DNA of 64,000 nt from Lentinus brumalis (taxonomy: Eukaryota > Basidiomycota > Agaricomycetes > Polyporales > Polyporaceae), in NCBI GenBank assembly GCA_001792895.1, contig MARA01000002.1, positions 2,976,001 to 3,040,000 on the forward strand, given 5' to 3'. The position numbers were made by a program, and so were the translations under genes. The notes below the pieces were generated by a model, which ran no database searches, had not been told where the DNA came from, and saw only the letters and a program-made list of their open reading frames with translations. Of the stretch, positions 50,101-61,762 are shown piece after piece; position 1 is the first letter of the stretch; each line of letters begins with the position of its first letter.

Positions 50101-50287
50101 CAAGGTGCTGAAGCAGGTCAGTACATGGCGGTCCACAGTGGCGTCCCGGCGTATTGACTTGGATGCCGCACAGAAACAACGCATGTACCACAAGTTGCGC
50201 GGCAAGCCTCTTCAGGAAGACCCTCCGAGCGAGTCCGAGGCTACCATGGTCGACCAGCAGACTTCTGCCGTCAAGATCGTTCCTTGA
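47160..50287 (+). CDS. Ser/Pro-rich protein gene interrupted by a hAT element
   Basis: ATG 47160 opens 37 codons (MPYTNNSQSTADAYVNDHVS...LLSSN). The next codon is the TAG that begins a hAT element at 47271. Past the element and its target duplicate, the frame resumes without a stop from 48227: NDSRAENTKTIPPTFINLND, then SSRTLRALQDEESSSFHAGS, LTLSQLVRHSDGAVDARSLL, and on to TGA at 50285-50287. The uninterrupted protein would be ~720 residues: disordered, Ser/Pro/Thr-rich, with a short conserved-looking block GFGRQYSLTELCDASPFVWM and a C-terminal helical, charged stretch (REKAEALDGLAALALAHKER). No named domain. A shorter protein from ATG 48572 is possible. Whether the gene still works depends on whether the element is spliced out. 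Confidence 0.65.
47263..47270 (+). repeat. Target-site duplication, left copy
   Basis: GTTCCAAC directly before the hAT left end; identical to 48222-48229. Confidence 0.9.
47271..48221. mobile_element. Non-autonomous hAT-family DNA transposon, 951 bp
   Basis: Both ends carry a perfect 17-bp terminal inverted repeat, TAGTGTTGCCGTGGAGT, and are flanked by an 8-bp direct repeat GTTCCAAC, the hallmark of hAT elements. Next to the ends are many ACTCC/GGAGT motifs in both directions (for example ACTCCGGAGT near 47299 and near 48130), like subterminal transposase-binding sites. The 600-700 bp interior has no frame resembling a transposase, so it must rely on one encoded elsewhere. The intact inverted repeats and target duplication suggest a fairly recent insertion. 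Confidence 0.92.
48222..48229 (+). repeat. Target-site duplication, right copy
   Basis: GTTCCAAC directly after the hAT right end. Its first G completes a possible AG splice acceptor (CACTAG). Confidence 0.9.
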
Positions 50288-51955
50288 ATGACGTGTGGCC
50301 GCACACCACATACCCTGGCGTCCACTGAACGTCACCCCACATACCCTCACCCCCTCCACCCCTGTACTGTACATCGTATCTGTATACCTGCGTAATCATC
50401 GGGTCCTCTGGTCATGGCAGCTCTGACGAATCCTTGTTGGTTGTGCAGCGACGCATCATGCCTCGAGGTTTCAGGGCTGCGCTCTGTGTACATCATCGCA
50501 CTTGCACTGTCTGTCTAGTTTTGGTCGAACGGTCTATAGCCTCGCACAATGTCTCGCATGCTTCGCCGCTTCACCCATCTCCGCCTGCCCTCATCTCGCT
50601 GGTCTACCCCCTGTCATTCCACCCCGCCAGTCACCCCTCCTTCGATCCTCCCCTGCCGCCTATCCGAATACACAGCAGCAGTCACGGGTCCCTCATGCAT
50701 CTGCCTCATTCACCTGCATTGTCCACATACCACCCTGCATGCGCATCTGTCTATTGCCTGTGTGCTTTCCTCGTCCTGCTGTCTTTCGCATATCGTGGAG
50801 CAAATATCCTATACCGTAGCTTAACGGCCATCATCTCGTTCTGTACCATCCATTCCTTTGCCCTGCCCAGTGTTCACGCGCGGGGCGCTATAGACGTTGA
50901 ATATCTGTTCGCTCCATGTCACGAGTTCATGGGTGCATATGCATGGGTGCCATACAGGCACTCATCGCTCCACGTCCTTACGATCCAGTCTCGATATCCT
51001 GCCCCTGCCCCTGCCTCTCCCCCAGCTTGCTTCGCCCTGTTGCGCGCAGCTGCAGACCCGCTTATGTATACTCTCCTCGCTCCTCTCTCCTCTACACTCT
51101 CTCCTTCCCCTTCCGTTGCATACAACACGCCTCATCTCACGAAAATGAAGCGGACGTTCACAGATACGCGACCTGGTTCCCTTTGACGACGCACACTGCA
51201 CAGTAGGCGCGTTTTTGCGCCGGGCTGTCTGCACTCGGTACCTACATCACCTAGCTACTGTACTGTACTAGTAGTGCAAATGTAATCGCTTGCCAAACTG
51301 TACGAGGCCTCCGCCGGCTCCGCGGACCCACCGCCGACACCCTTCGAACGTTCGCCTTTGGAGCCGCAGAAGAGCCCTCGAAGCTTGCTGGACGAAGTCG
51401 ACCGGTGGTCGAGTCCGTGTGAGTTATGAAATGGGGGAAAGGGAGGAAATGAGCGTGGTACGCTACGCTGCCGCCACGGCGAACCTAGGCCTGAATTGTG
51501 ACCATCCGAACAAACGTTCGTCTGCTGCGCTCAGCTACTTGGGGACTAACCTTACGAAAGGTGCACATGGCTATCGCTGTTCACTTTAGAACCAGAGTGT
51601 GGGAGGAACGTGGGTTTGCTCGAGGCCGGCGGCGCCGGCCAACCTCAGCGGCCGAAACTCTTCCTGTGTTCTACACGCCTCGTGCGAGGGTTCGCCGCGA
51701 GCGACTAGTCTCAAGGAAGTCTTCTTACCAAGATTTAAGTAGGAAGTCTTACCAGTACTTGAGTCCTTGTGGTACTTGTGACTTGTGCGCACAAAGTCCG
51801 CATGGCACATTGACTTGCAAGGTACATACTTACCTGTTTGTCGCGACGCGCGGCGCTTCCCTAGTCCGACGGTCAAAACTCTGGCGCCTCCAGAGCTTGA
51901 GCTTGAGCCTCGACCGCAGAGCACGCCAACGAAGAAAGCCAGCTCGCAGTCTTCA
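50288..51955. other. Intergenic region
   Basis: 1.7 kb before the FunK1 gene. The open frame at 50434-51186 is Ser/Pro/Cys-rich in a C/T-rich stretch and has no family resemblance. A partial repeat of AGTCTTCTTACC / AGTCTTACCAGTACTTG type occurs near 51719-51770. The FunK1 5' UTR may lie here; an ATG at 51785 is in frame with it. Confidence 0.45.
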
Positions 51956-54763
51956 ATGCCCTGGACACGACGTTTGCAAGACGAGCTGCTCGCGCTCATG
52001 GACGGCGAGCTGGGCGAACAGATCTGGCAGTTCCCGGCGAACGACATTGCGCGGATGCTCTCCCCAAGATCGTCGATGTCGCAGACTCTCCCGCGAGGCT
52101 ACAGGAACCATATCCGCCTTTGGCGTGGTACCGCTGCGTGATCGATGACCCTGCAATCTGCGCGGCCGTCGACTCCATGTCTGGGCCCCAACCGTTGACG
52201 TTGATGCCCTCCGAGAGGCTCAACTACAAACCTCTCGCCAAGTGGTTCAATGAGTGCCTTACTCCTTGCAACGAGCTCTACACACGTGTTCACCGGAAGA
52301 AGCTTGCCAGTGTTCCGTTCAGGCTGGTGACACCCAAGCAGCGTTGGTTCCCTACGATAGTGTTCTCCGCATATGACCGGCCTACTGGAGACAAGGTCGC
52401 TGGGGCGCCTTCGCTTATGCCGAACTTGGTTGCGGGGCCGCGCGAGCTAGGCAAGGAGACGGTCTGCTACTGGAGCCGAGCGAACCCAGACGATGATCAG
52501 ATGCCTATCGACTTCGCCGTAGAGGTCAAGGATAACTGGAAGGCGCTCGTCATGCGAGCAGCGACCTATGCTCGCGCGCAAATCAGCGCGGTACCGTTGC
52601 GTGCGTTCAGTCTCGTCATTGGCATTAACCACTCGACGAACGAGCTCCGCTTCCTCATATATCATCATGGTGGTCTCACCGCATCTCTCCCCATCCGCAC
52701 CGATACGGCCGAAGGCGTACGACAAGTCCAGAAGGTCTTGTTTTCCGTTCTACTCTGGCAGACGCCACAGGACGCGGGTCTCCCCTTGTTCACAAACGGC
52801 AACAAGTTTGTTCTTCCTGCGTCTGCCTCCCTTCCGGCTCAAGGTACACTAGCCGTTGCGGATCAAGTGCTCTTCCATTCTCTCTGTGTTCGCGGTCGTG
52901 GGAGCCTCGTAGTGCGCGCCCGTCCCATCACCGACCCCCCGTCGAGTCTGCAACCGGGACGCCAGCTACGGAGTTCAGCACGCAAAAAGACTCAATCGGA
53001 AGGTACTGGAACGGACCGGGGTAGGTGCTCCGTTCTCCGCTGGCATAACCGCTTCAAATGACCTTTGCAGGGCCGCGCACTTTTCACGTGTTGCCAATGG
53101 TGAAGTCTTCTCCGGTAGAGCCTCAAGCTCGAGAGGATCTCCAGGATCGTGAGGGTGATTCTTGTAAGTCTCCTTGCAACGTACGCATCCCGGTATCAAA
53201 CAAGGTTGCTTTCAGCTCATATCGTCTCCCGACGGTACCACGAGCGGGATCTGGTTCATGTGAAGCCGTCCATCGTGATGGGTCCTGAAGATGCGTCGAC
53301 TTCCTCAACTGGGGACGCCGCGTTCGTCATCAAGACATGTTGGCCAAACAAGTCCAAGCGAAGACTCGAGCCTACAGTTTACGACGGTATCAGTGGCCAT
53401 TTCGGAGTACCTCGTCATCGCATCTCCTTCGAGGTGTGCCGCGAGGATGGGTCCGCGTTCTCAAACGCGATCTTCCTACCACCCTCAGACGGTGCCTGGG
53501 CGCCATATCACTGGGCATTGACGGCTAAGCAGAGCAGCGAGCCGGACTACCGAACGCTCTCCGTCACTGTTACCGAGGACGAGGGGCAGAGCTTTGAGAG
53601 ATGTACCGATGCTTGGGATCTATGCCTGAGCACTCTACACGGTCTTCTCGGTGAGTATATCTACGTCATCATCATGTGTCGACTGAAGATTGGAACCAGG
53701 ATGGCTCAACTACATGAAAATTGGTGAAACCCCTCCCGGCGCACTGCATCGTGACATCAGCATAGGCAACCTCGTCAAGCTCCTCAAGGCACGCCTGTGC
53801 CCACCGTTCTCGACGAGAGGGGTGGCGAATCTGTTGAAAAAGGTCACAGAAACTCCCGAGCGCAGCGATGTCGCCGAAGTGTTCGCCCGATTGGACTTGT
53901 CATCGCCTCATTCGCAAAGTTCTGGCCTGCGCAAGGCCCGCGATGACGCGCATCGCGGGACCGTTTCGATTGGAGCTGAGCCTACTTCAGAGGAAGGCGG
54001 GCAGGTGCCTGATGTCAACTTCTGGAGAGAGCTCGAGATCGCTGTCGCGCAAGATGAGTATCTCAAGCCGCTGGTGGCCGCTGCCAAGCGGCTGGAGATC
54101 GCGCTGGCGAAGCTCGGAGTTTCGACTGAGTGCATGGCGAATCTCATTGATGCAGATATGGCGGCATTCCTGGATGATTATTTCACCACTTCGATGCATT
54201 CCGGTGCCATTTCCGTAAGTTGATGTCGCTCTTCGAGGTCTCCTCTCCTACATATGTTGAACAATGCACAGGGTACGCCGGAGTTCATGTCGGTCTTCGT
54301 AAGGATCGCCACGGAGACGAGGGAGCCGCACCTTCAGAACCCACTCGACGATCTCCACTCGTTCTGGTACACCGTCCTGTGGGCCGCACTCTTCAACCCG
54401 GACACATTGAAGGAAGTCGACGACCCCAAGGTCGTGAGGCAGGTGGAAAGGTGGCGTCAGCGCATTGCCGGACCGATGGAGGAGCGTGATTCTGCCATTT
54501 TCGAAATGAGCCAAAGGGACCTCTCTTCGACTGGCCATTCCCAGCTTTTGAGCACGATCGTATCACTGCTCTTCGAGTGGAACACGTCCCTCACCCGGCT
54601 ACAGAGGCAATTCGACAAGGTTTTCAAGGGGTGCACGGATTCTCACGAGAAGCTGCTCGTCTTCTACAGGTTTGCATATGAAGGTGTTGCGGAATACGCG
54701 GAGCTGATATATGAAGAACGCGAGACATTGCAAGCTCAGTCAGTGGCTGGAGCTACGCTGTGA
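51956..54763 (+). CDS. FunK1-family protein kinase-like protein
   Basis: FunK1 kinases are expanded in mushroom-forming fungi. From ATG 51956 (MPWTRRLQDELLALMDGELG) the frame slips once near 52064; one more C in CCCC joins ARMLS to PKIVDVADSPARL. Then come the FunK1 N-terminal block (FPTIVFSAYDRPTGD, IDFAVEVKDNWKALVMRAAT, LVIGINHSTNELRFLIYHHG), two introns, a beta-rich part, and the kinase C-lobe: catalytic loop GALHRDISIGNL, metal-binding motif as NLIDADMAAFLDD, GTPEFMSVFVRIA, and DDLHSFWYTVLWAALF (the family's APE-helix F block). About 130 charged residues lie between the HRD loop and the D-x-D motif, longer than usual. Ends SVAGATL. Confidence 0.82.
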
Positions 54764-55600
54764 TCTGACTCGTACCATAGTGTAGAGTACATGACAGTCC
54801 TGTATTAGATTGTATGGAGCCTCCTGCATGAGTGGTGCCTCTCTGTACTCGCAAAGTATTGACCTGAGGTTATAGTGGGATATCCTGAAGTCTGCGTTTG
54901 AACGACCGCCTGAACAATCTCTCGCCATCTCTGGACCAGACCAGATGGACGAGCTCGTCGTGCGACTGAAGGCTATTCCCCCACACCTTTGGTGTATCTG
55001 TCGAACTTGGGCTCCGTCATCTCTTCTGCACCCCGGTCCCTGGTGGTAGGAGAGAGTGCATAGATAAGGGGTAATGCACATGGGGAAGCACGGGCCGTAG
55101 ACTTTCCTCCCACGAAGAGTGCGAACAAGTCCTCTTCGTTTCGGACTGGACGCACGAAGCGTAGCATGTTCTTCACCGACATGCAGCGGTACACAGTACA
55201 CTGTAGGACGCCGAGAAGGCGCTTTCAACGCTCATTCTCGACCTCGCCGCCCCGACGTTGGAGCCTAGTCTTGCCCTGGTTGCGTCGTGCACATATAGGG
55301 CACCATTGTTGATGGGGTGCCAGTGCACTTATACATCTGGCACTTCGACACTTGTTCTGTCATACGTATGGTCAGCGGGAGAGTATTCCATCCGGGCCTA
55401 TTAATCAGTCACCGAACTCCGATGCCGAACGCACCGGCTGCGTTGAGTAACAACAGGTCATGACGGGCGCTTGGTATACCATACTGGGCGCTGCTCGATA
55501 AGGCAACCCTTGCGCGTCCGCGACGCGTCACCTTCAGTCCACACACGCGCGGCGCTTGCGCATCCTCCTCCTTTGCTCCTACCTCTTCTACGACGCCGCC
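54764..55600. other. Intergenic region
   Basis: 837 bases between FunK1 and PRE5. Minus-strand frames at 54740-55228 look unlike known proteins. I checked for 5S rRNA and tRNA and saw none. Confidence 0.5.
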
Positions 55601-56714
55601 ATGGTATGCGTCATAGCTGCACCCTTGATCTGTACGCTGACACAGATCAACAGTTCAGGAACACTTACGATTCCGACAACACCGTCTTTTCGCCCCAGGG
55701 ACGTTTGCACCAGGTCGAATATGCGCTGGAGGCCGTGAAGCAGGGATCTGCGGCAGTGGGTCTGCGTTCCAAGACCCATGCTATCCTTCTGGCTCTCAAG
55801 GTGCGTACTCTTTAACGTGGGTGCAAGATACGCAAGGCTGACGCGTCCTTACCTCAGAGATCCTTTGGAGAGCTCGCGTCCTACCAACAGAAGATGTACC
55901 GAATAGATGACCATGTCGGGATTGCGATTGCGGGTCTGACGTCCGACGCCCGTGTGTTGAGGTGCGTCTGTGCTTGCTCCACATCCTCGCATCCCATCCA
56001 ATTGTCGTTCGTAGTAACTTCATGAGGCAACAAGCCATGTCTTCCCGTATGCTCTTCGACCGCCCCGCACCCGTAAACCGCCTCGTAGGGGCAATCGCAG
56101 ACAGTGAGTCGTAGTCCTGGTTAATGTCTGCAACATCCGTTCTGACCTGTGTGTGCAGAGGCGCAAGTGAACACCCAAGAATATGGTCGCCGTCCCTACG
56201 GTGTCGGTCTCCTCGTGATCGGCCAGGACAAGCAGGGCCCTCACCTCTATGAGTTCTCTCCATCGGGCAACTCGTACGAATACTACGCCATGTCTATCGG
56301 CGCACGGTCACAGAGTGCAAAGACATACCTCGAGAAGCACTATGAGAGCTTCGCAGACTGTGCGTCTCCTTTGTTCTCTCGTGCGTTCCGAACCTCGCTC
56401 AATCTTCGTCATGCTCAGGCACACTGGAAGAGCTCATCAAGCACGGCCTACACGCACTTCGTGAAACCCTCCAGCAGGACAAGGAGCTCACGATCAACAA
56501 CACCTCCCTCGGTATCATTGGGCCCGGTGGCGCGCATGAGGAGAACGTCACCGCGGAGGGCGACTTCCGCATACTCGAAGGCGAAGTCATCCAGGTCTAC
56601 CTGGACACCATGACCCCCAAAGAGACTGCCGAGGGTGCGCAAGCACCTCCTCCGGCACCGGCGGGCGCGCCACAGGCAGGGACGGGTGACGAGGATGTGC
56701 AGATGACCGAGTGA
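55601..56714 (+). CDS. PRE5: 20S proteasome subunit alpha6
   Basis: The first exon is the bare ATG (55601-55603); an intron follows at once (GTATGC...CAACAG) and the protein runs on as [20 protein letters not shown]. Then [60 protein letters not shown], the alpha6-type [74 protein letters not shown] and [11 protein letters not shown]. The tail is Pro/Ala-rich and acidic (GDEDVQMTE), longer than in yeast Pre5. About 275 residues, six exons. The FRN.YD start and RLHQVEYA identify human PSMA1/yeast Pre5. Confidence 0.95.
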
Positions 56715-56899
56715 ACGGCTGCGTTCGGAGACAATACCTTGTAAAACTAGATACGACTGTAACCGCTGCCTTGTCGGACATGTGCCAGTTTTGTGATACT
56801 GATAGGATGAGTTGTGGTGCCCTGAAGATAACGCGACAGCAAATACAGCGATAATTATATGCTCTACAGGTAGTAAGCCCCCGGTGAAGAGGAGTATGA

Positions 56900-58545
56900 T
56901 TAGTGGACGCCCTTCTTGCCGTTCTGCAACGCCTGTCGCCATGCCCTTGCGGCCTGGCCGGGTCTCCGCAGAGCGACGACTAGATGGATCAGGGTGGTCA
57001 ACAATGCCACACTGCCTGCCTGGTGGGCGGCGGCCAGGGGGATCGGAACCAAATACAAGAGCGTGGAGATACCGAGTAGTACTTGGACGTTTGCCATCGC
57101 GAATGCGGCCGTCGCCATTCTCTTCGCCAACGGAGGCAGGACGACCCGCAAGGCGGGGTTGAACGTCGACGCGTACAGTGCGGCAGTTGCGACGTACGTA
57201 GTGATCGCCTGGATGGCGGATGCAGTCAGCCTTTGTATTCTGGATTCAGCCTGCCATTCTGTTGGCTGCCACTCACCAAACACCGGTGGTCGAATTGCAC
57301 AGTGGTCGGGTTCTCGAAGATGTTACGCCACCAGAGGTCCGACCGGTCGGGGCTTTTCGCGTATGCGGGGTCGAACAGCTCGTCAGATGGGGGCGCCAGA
57401 CGGCCACCCATGAGCGGGAACTCGTTGTACAGCAGACCAGCATCGAGACCAGCCACGAACGCGCCTGTAAAGCGTGTCAATAGGGGACTGTTCACTTTCA
57501 CGAAGTGACATACCGGACAGTGCAGTCAAGAACACTAGGCCAGTGAGCAACTTCGAATTCCTCGCGAACCGCTTGACGCTCGGGTTGGAGAGGATCTCAT
57601 TCCACTTCGCGCCGTCGGTGAGTCCGCTCCACGAGCCCTTCTTCGCGTACCGCCAGTCCATGAGTACAGACAGCCCTGTGCCGAACATGCCCGCATACAG
57701 GACAAAAGCCGTGCCTAGGTGCGCCGCGAGCCGGTACTGCGACACCCGCGGGACGGCACCCGGGGTCTCCATGAGCGAGTCCTCAAGACCGGACTTGACC
57801 ATATACCAGCCGAGTGCGCCCTGGGCTCCGATGAGCAGGGCCATGCCGACGAGGTTCTTGGGCAGCGTCGCGGTGAGACGTTTCCGGAGGGCGAAGTATG
57901 CGAGGGGTACGACGAAACCGATGCCGATGATACGACCGAGGACGCGGTGGCCCCATTCCATGTAGAAGATCTCCTTGAACTCGTGTAGAGACATGGAGTG
58001 ATTCAGCCTACGGACCCAGGGGGTGAGCGCATGGTCAGAACTGGAGCATATGGAATTACGCACAGCTTAAACTCGGGGGTCGCCTTGTACTTCTCAAATT
58101 CCTCATTCCATTGCGCGTGCGTGAGGGGAGGTAGGATACCGGAGATGGGCTTCCACTCCGTTATGCTCAAGCCGGACTCCGTGAGACGGGTGACGCCTCC
58201 GACAACGATGACCGCAAACACCAGCAAGGAAGATCCGAGCAGCCAGCCTCCAACCGAGGGCGGTGATAGTACCGGGAGCTCATTCGCAGGGACTTCCGCC
58301 GCATTTGAGGAGAAGAAACGGGGGTCGAACGCACGGCGCGGAGCAGCAGCTCGGAGAGCGAAGTTCCTACTTGGACTCCACAGCGCGGGCTTCTTCAAGG
58401 ACCATGCTGACGCGCGAGATAGCGAAGGGAATGAGGAGGGCTTGAGGGGTGTCTGGTGGAGGAAGCGGAGAGACCCTAGGCCTTGACGCGGGAGGTGCGC
58501 GCGGCACTCGAGGGCGACGCCTCGGGCGCACAGTCCGGCGAACAT
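56900..58545 (-). CDS. COX15: Heme A synthase Cox15
   Basis: Mitochondrial inner-membrane enzyme that oxidises heme O to heme A for cytochrome oxidase. Start [20 protein letters not shown] at 58545 with an Arg/Ser-rich presequence of ~75 residues. The body has eight membrane spans: [38 protein letters not shown], then [51 protein letters not shown], the split [39 protein letters not shown] and [20 protein letters not shown]. The four heme-ligand histidines are in GHRVL, AAHLG, FDHR and AAHQAG. Four or five exons with GT-AG introns. Divergent from BOL3 (210 bp), another mitochondrial metal/Fe-S gene; convergent with PRE5. Confidence 0.95.
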
Positions 58546-58755
58546 CCCTGTCCTCTGCGCGTCGACGGGGCGGTGGTGGACGTCGAGGAGAGAGCTGTGA
58601 GCACTGAGGTGTGCGTCGACGAGGCCGCGACCTGCGACAGGCGCGGTGAGTGTCGGCAGCCTCGGTCGGCGAATTTGGCCTGGATCTCGTCAGCGCGATG
58701 CGCGTCTGCCGTGCTCACACAAGTTGGACGCGTTCCAGCTGCGTCCAGATCCCCC
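58546..58755. promoter_or_regulatory. COX15/BOL3 divergent promoter
   Basis: 210 bases between the starts of two mitochondrial protein genes. Could allow shared control. Confidence 0.4.
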
Positions 58756-59201
58756 ATGTTCTCTCTTGCCCTCGCTCGACGAATAGCACGGCTGCCATTG
58801 GTCGGACGGCCCGCGACTGCGTTTGCGCGGTGGTACGCGGCCAGCCAAGCCAACTTCGCGACGGAGGGGGAGAAGGTGATATACGACAAGCTCACGGAGA
58901 AGTTCAGGCCGACTGAGCTCCATGTCGAGGACGTCTCTGGTGAGCAGACACACTGCGGTGGGTGAGGAGGTTTGTACTCAGCCCCGATGATCAACTCCAG
59001 GCGGATGCGGAACGTTCTACAACATCACCATTGCTAGCGACGAGTTCAAGGGTCTCCCACTAGTGAAGCAGCAAAGGCTCGTCAATCAGACCTTGAAAGC
59101 GGAGATTGAAGGCATCCATGGTCTACAGGTGCGTCAAGCGTTTCGTGTCAATAGCAGTCACTGAAGAAATGCGGCAGCTTAAAACCATGGCACCGAAGTA
59201 G
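58756..59201 (+). CDS. BOL3: BolA-family mitochondrial Fe-S protein Bol3
   Basis: Start MFSLALARRIARLPLVGRPA with an Arg-rich mitochondrial presequence, then NFATEGEKVIYDKLTEKFRP and TELHVEDVSG. An intron joins this to GCGTFYNITIASDEFKGLPL, VKQQRLVNQTLKAEIEGIHG and a last seven-residue exon LKTMAPK. The GGCGxFY motif and the VNQTLK...IHGL helix are those of BolA3/Bol3, which pairs with Nfu1 or Grx5 to deliver [4Fe-4S] clusters to lipoate-dependent enzymes. 111 residues, three exons. Confidence 0.93.
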
Positions 59202-59393
59202 CTCACCTATCATACCACACTGTGTGACATCACTTCTGCGCGAGTCCTTCTCTCAACCGCTGCCGCACATATTCTCTGAGCTTGGATAAGGAAGACGAGT
59301 GAGGGTTGTTGTCTGTGATGATACAGGGCATAACTACATTACAGCAAGTATACAGTATGGCCATCCTAATACACTACATGGAGTCTCACCAGC

Positions 59394-60646
59394 TCAATCC
59401 TTGGCGTTCAAGAAAGCATCCAGCTCTGCGTCGAGCTCTTCCTGGGTAGTTTTGGGTCGTGGTGGCCTCCTATCCCGCGTCCTCTCCCTACCGTCCCTGC
59501 TTCCCCTCCCATGGCGCATATCAGGCTCCGAGAACCTGTCCTCCAAGTCCCGCTTTCCTCCTCCACCCGAACGCGCCCGTCGAGGAAGCTCCGCCGTAAG
59601 ACGCGAAGCGAGTGAATCAGGATGTGCCCGGATTCGCGACGTGCGCTCGAGTAACGTCCGGCCATCCTTCTCCATGTGATCGGAGCGCATCTTCGACGGT
59701 GGTGACGGCGGGGGTGCATCCTCATCCTCCGCGAGGAATCTGTCCAGCTCGTCGTCTAACTGCGCCCTCTCCTCCGCCTCCGCTGCGGGGTCGTTCCCCG
59801 GTCGCCGCCTCTTCGGTGGGGGCGGACCTTCCTCGAACGTCTTCCCGGCATCCTGTCCGTACTTCTTGTAGAACTCGCTCTCCTTCTTCGCGCCGCGCTT
59901 CTTCACGTCATCCTTCAGTGCCCACCGCATTCGCAGTATGCCCTTCAGGCCTTCGCTTTTCCCGAGTGTCGCGTTGATGCGGTCTTCCGCAGGCCAGATG
60001 GCCACGGGAATGGGTTTAGCAGTGACGGTGCTGTCCACGCGCGACGGTTCCTCGGCGAGGGACTTCTGGAGGGTGCGAAACGCGGCGCGCGCATCGGCCT
60101 TGGACTCGAACACCAGGACGCAGGTGGTGTCGTCGATCCATTCGAGGCCCATTGGATGCGCGTCGAAGTGTGTGGCGTACGCGAAGATGTTGGAGGTGGG
60201 AAGGTGGGAGACGGGTGCGCCATGGAGGAGGATCGCGTTTTCTCTGATTGGGGACTCTGCGTGCGCGGTATAAGCCCCTCGATCACGCAAGAGCAGCATG
60301 GAATACGTACCTCCATCGTCCATGTCCACATCACCAGACGCGTCCTCGTCTTCGTCGCGTCGACGCTGCGCCACATGACAGCAGTGGTTCAAAGAGGATG
60401 GACAATCGCGTCTCCGAAATCAGGCCTGTCGTCATATCACGAGTTATTCTGTTGCAGGCGCACCTTCCCGACCCGCGGTTTGGACGCGTCGGAGAGTAGG
60501 TAGACCTTGTTACTGGAAATGCGGTCTGCTAGAGAACGACCGTCGCCGATTGCAGCTACGGCAGTTGGCGTGCCGGAATCCACAGGTACCGGGTCATCGT
60601 AAGAGAGAACGGTGTTGTCTTCGAAGGGGTCGACGAGGGAGTCCAT
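59394..60646 (-). CDS. NCBP3-like RNA-binding protein with UAP56-binding motifs
   Basis: Start MDSLVDPFEDNTVLSYDDPV at 60646, introns near 60450-60370 and 60310-60255, end AKD at 59394. The centre, RENAILLHGAPVSHLPTSNI to EWIDDTTCVLVFESKADARA, is a divergent RRM as in NCBP3 (alternative cap-binding subunit): beta1 with the HGAPV loop and beta3 with WIDDTTCVLVF. Two short motifs LDDELDRFLAEDE and LDAELDAFLNAKD near the C-terminus match the UAP56-binding consensus of mRNA-export adaptors (Aly/CHTOP/UIF). The stretch between them is Arg/Gly-rich with RDGRERTRDRRPPRP. A nuclear mRNA-export or cap-linked adaptor is the likely role. About 390 residues. Confidence 0.8.
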
Positions 60647-61762
60647 GGCGAAGGGAGGGGGACGAGGACTCGGAGTGGCAGCACTGGTAATGGCAGTGAT
60701 AGCGTCGGTATGTGCGCTCACGCCGACACAACACGGCATGGGCGTCTACGATGCCTAATGCGGGTTCTGTAGAGGAATTTGAAAGGCTGTTGGACCAAAC
60801 CTTCCAGCACTCACGCTCCCACTCACCTGAGGTACCCACTTGGTCTCATCATAGCATGGTAAGCTACACTTGCACGTGAATACTTGTTGGATAATCGTCG
60901 CCTTTCGAGTCCAGATGTGCACAGTGCAATTTCGTCGCAGCTCTAATTTGCCAGTGGCAGGTGGGTAGCGGTATGGGTTAGCATGTACTTACTCGCTGCT
61001 TCTATATACGCAGCTCTACCAGTCTCTACCGCCAATTCAGCCAATTTTGAGCTGCTGACATTGCCAGGGGTAGACGAACAGTTCGTTCTACTCCGATGAT
61101 ACCACTTACAAACTCACGCCTGTCTTGGACCGCAACTGGAACCGTACCATCCGTAGCCGCCTACAATTCACCTATCTCAAGCCAGAAGACGCAACGGCAG
61201 GAACGAGAGTAGTGATCCTTGCTGATGGCAATTGTACCCGCAGGAACGACTACCGTCGGAAGCCGTCATAACCGCCCTTCCACCGACGCGCGTTCCTGCC
61301 CATCACGGTGTTTTGCCATCTCGCCCAGTCGGACTCGCACCCCTTGCTTCGCCCTCGCATGTTATACAACGGCACCCACCTTTGCAGCGACAGCAGCCAT
61401 GTTCTTCTGCCTTCGACCGCTTCCCGACCGACTCCCTGTGGTCTTTGGCCGGCGGCTGCCTACTCCTTCAACGAGTTTTTTTCCACACTCAACGGGGTTC
61501 CTTTCGGGATCGTCAGCCTGGCCTGCGCAGTATTATTGATGACCCTCTTCGGCGACGACTGACTCGAAGACATACCCTCGGCATGCCTGTCTCTCATTGT
61601 CACCGACGTTCTGCCCCTGGCATCTCGTACCTAATCGTCCCGGGCATATAAACCCAGCCGCAGGCAATCTGTCATCCATCGGGTCTCCGCATCCGTGCCC
61701 AGTCGCTCCCCCTTCCAGACCTGCCAAACAGACTAGTGCCTCACCCGTCACCTCCGCGAATC
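60647..61762. other. Divergent intergenic region
   Basis: 1.1 kb between divergent genes, likely holding the promoter of the WSC gene. Overlapping frames at 61219-61651 show no family. Confidence 0.5.

Noticed and set aside
50434..51186. 250-codon open frame after the hAT-split gene
   Set aside because: Composition follows a C/T-rich stretch; no domain or splice support, and nothing like neighbouring genes in codon use.
54740..55228. 162-codon minus-strand frame overlapping the FunK1 3' end
   Set aside because: No domain; likely chance in the 3' flank.
55390..55510. Possible 5S rRNA
   Set aside because: Some short words recall 5S, but the internal promoter boxes and stems do not line up.
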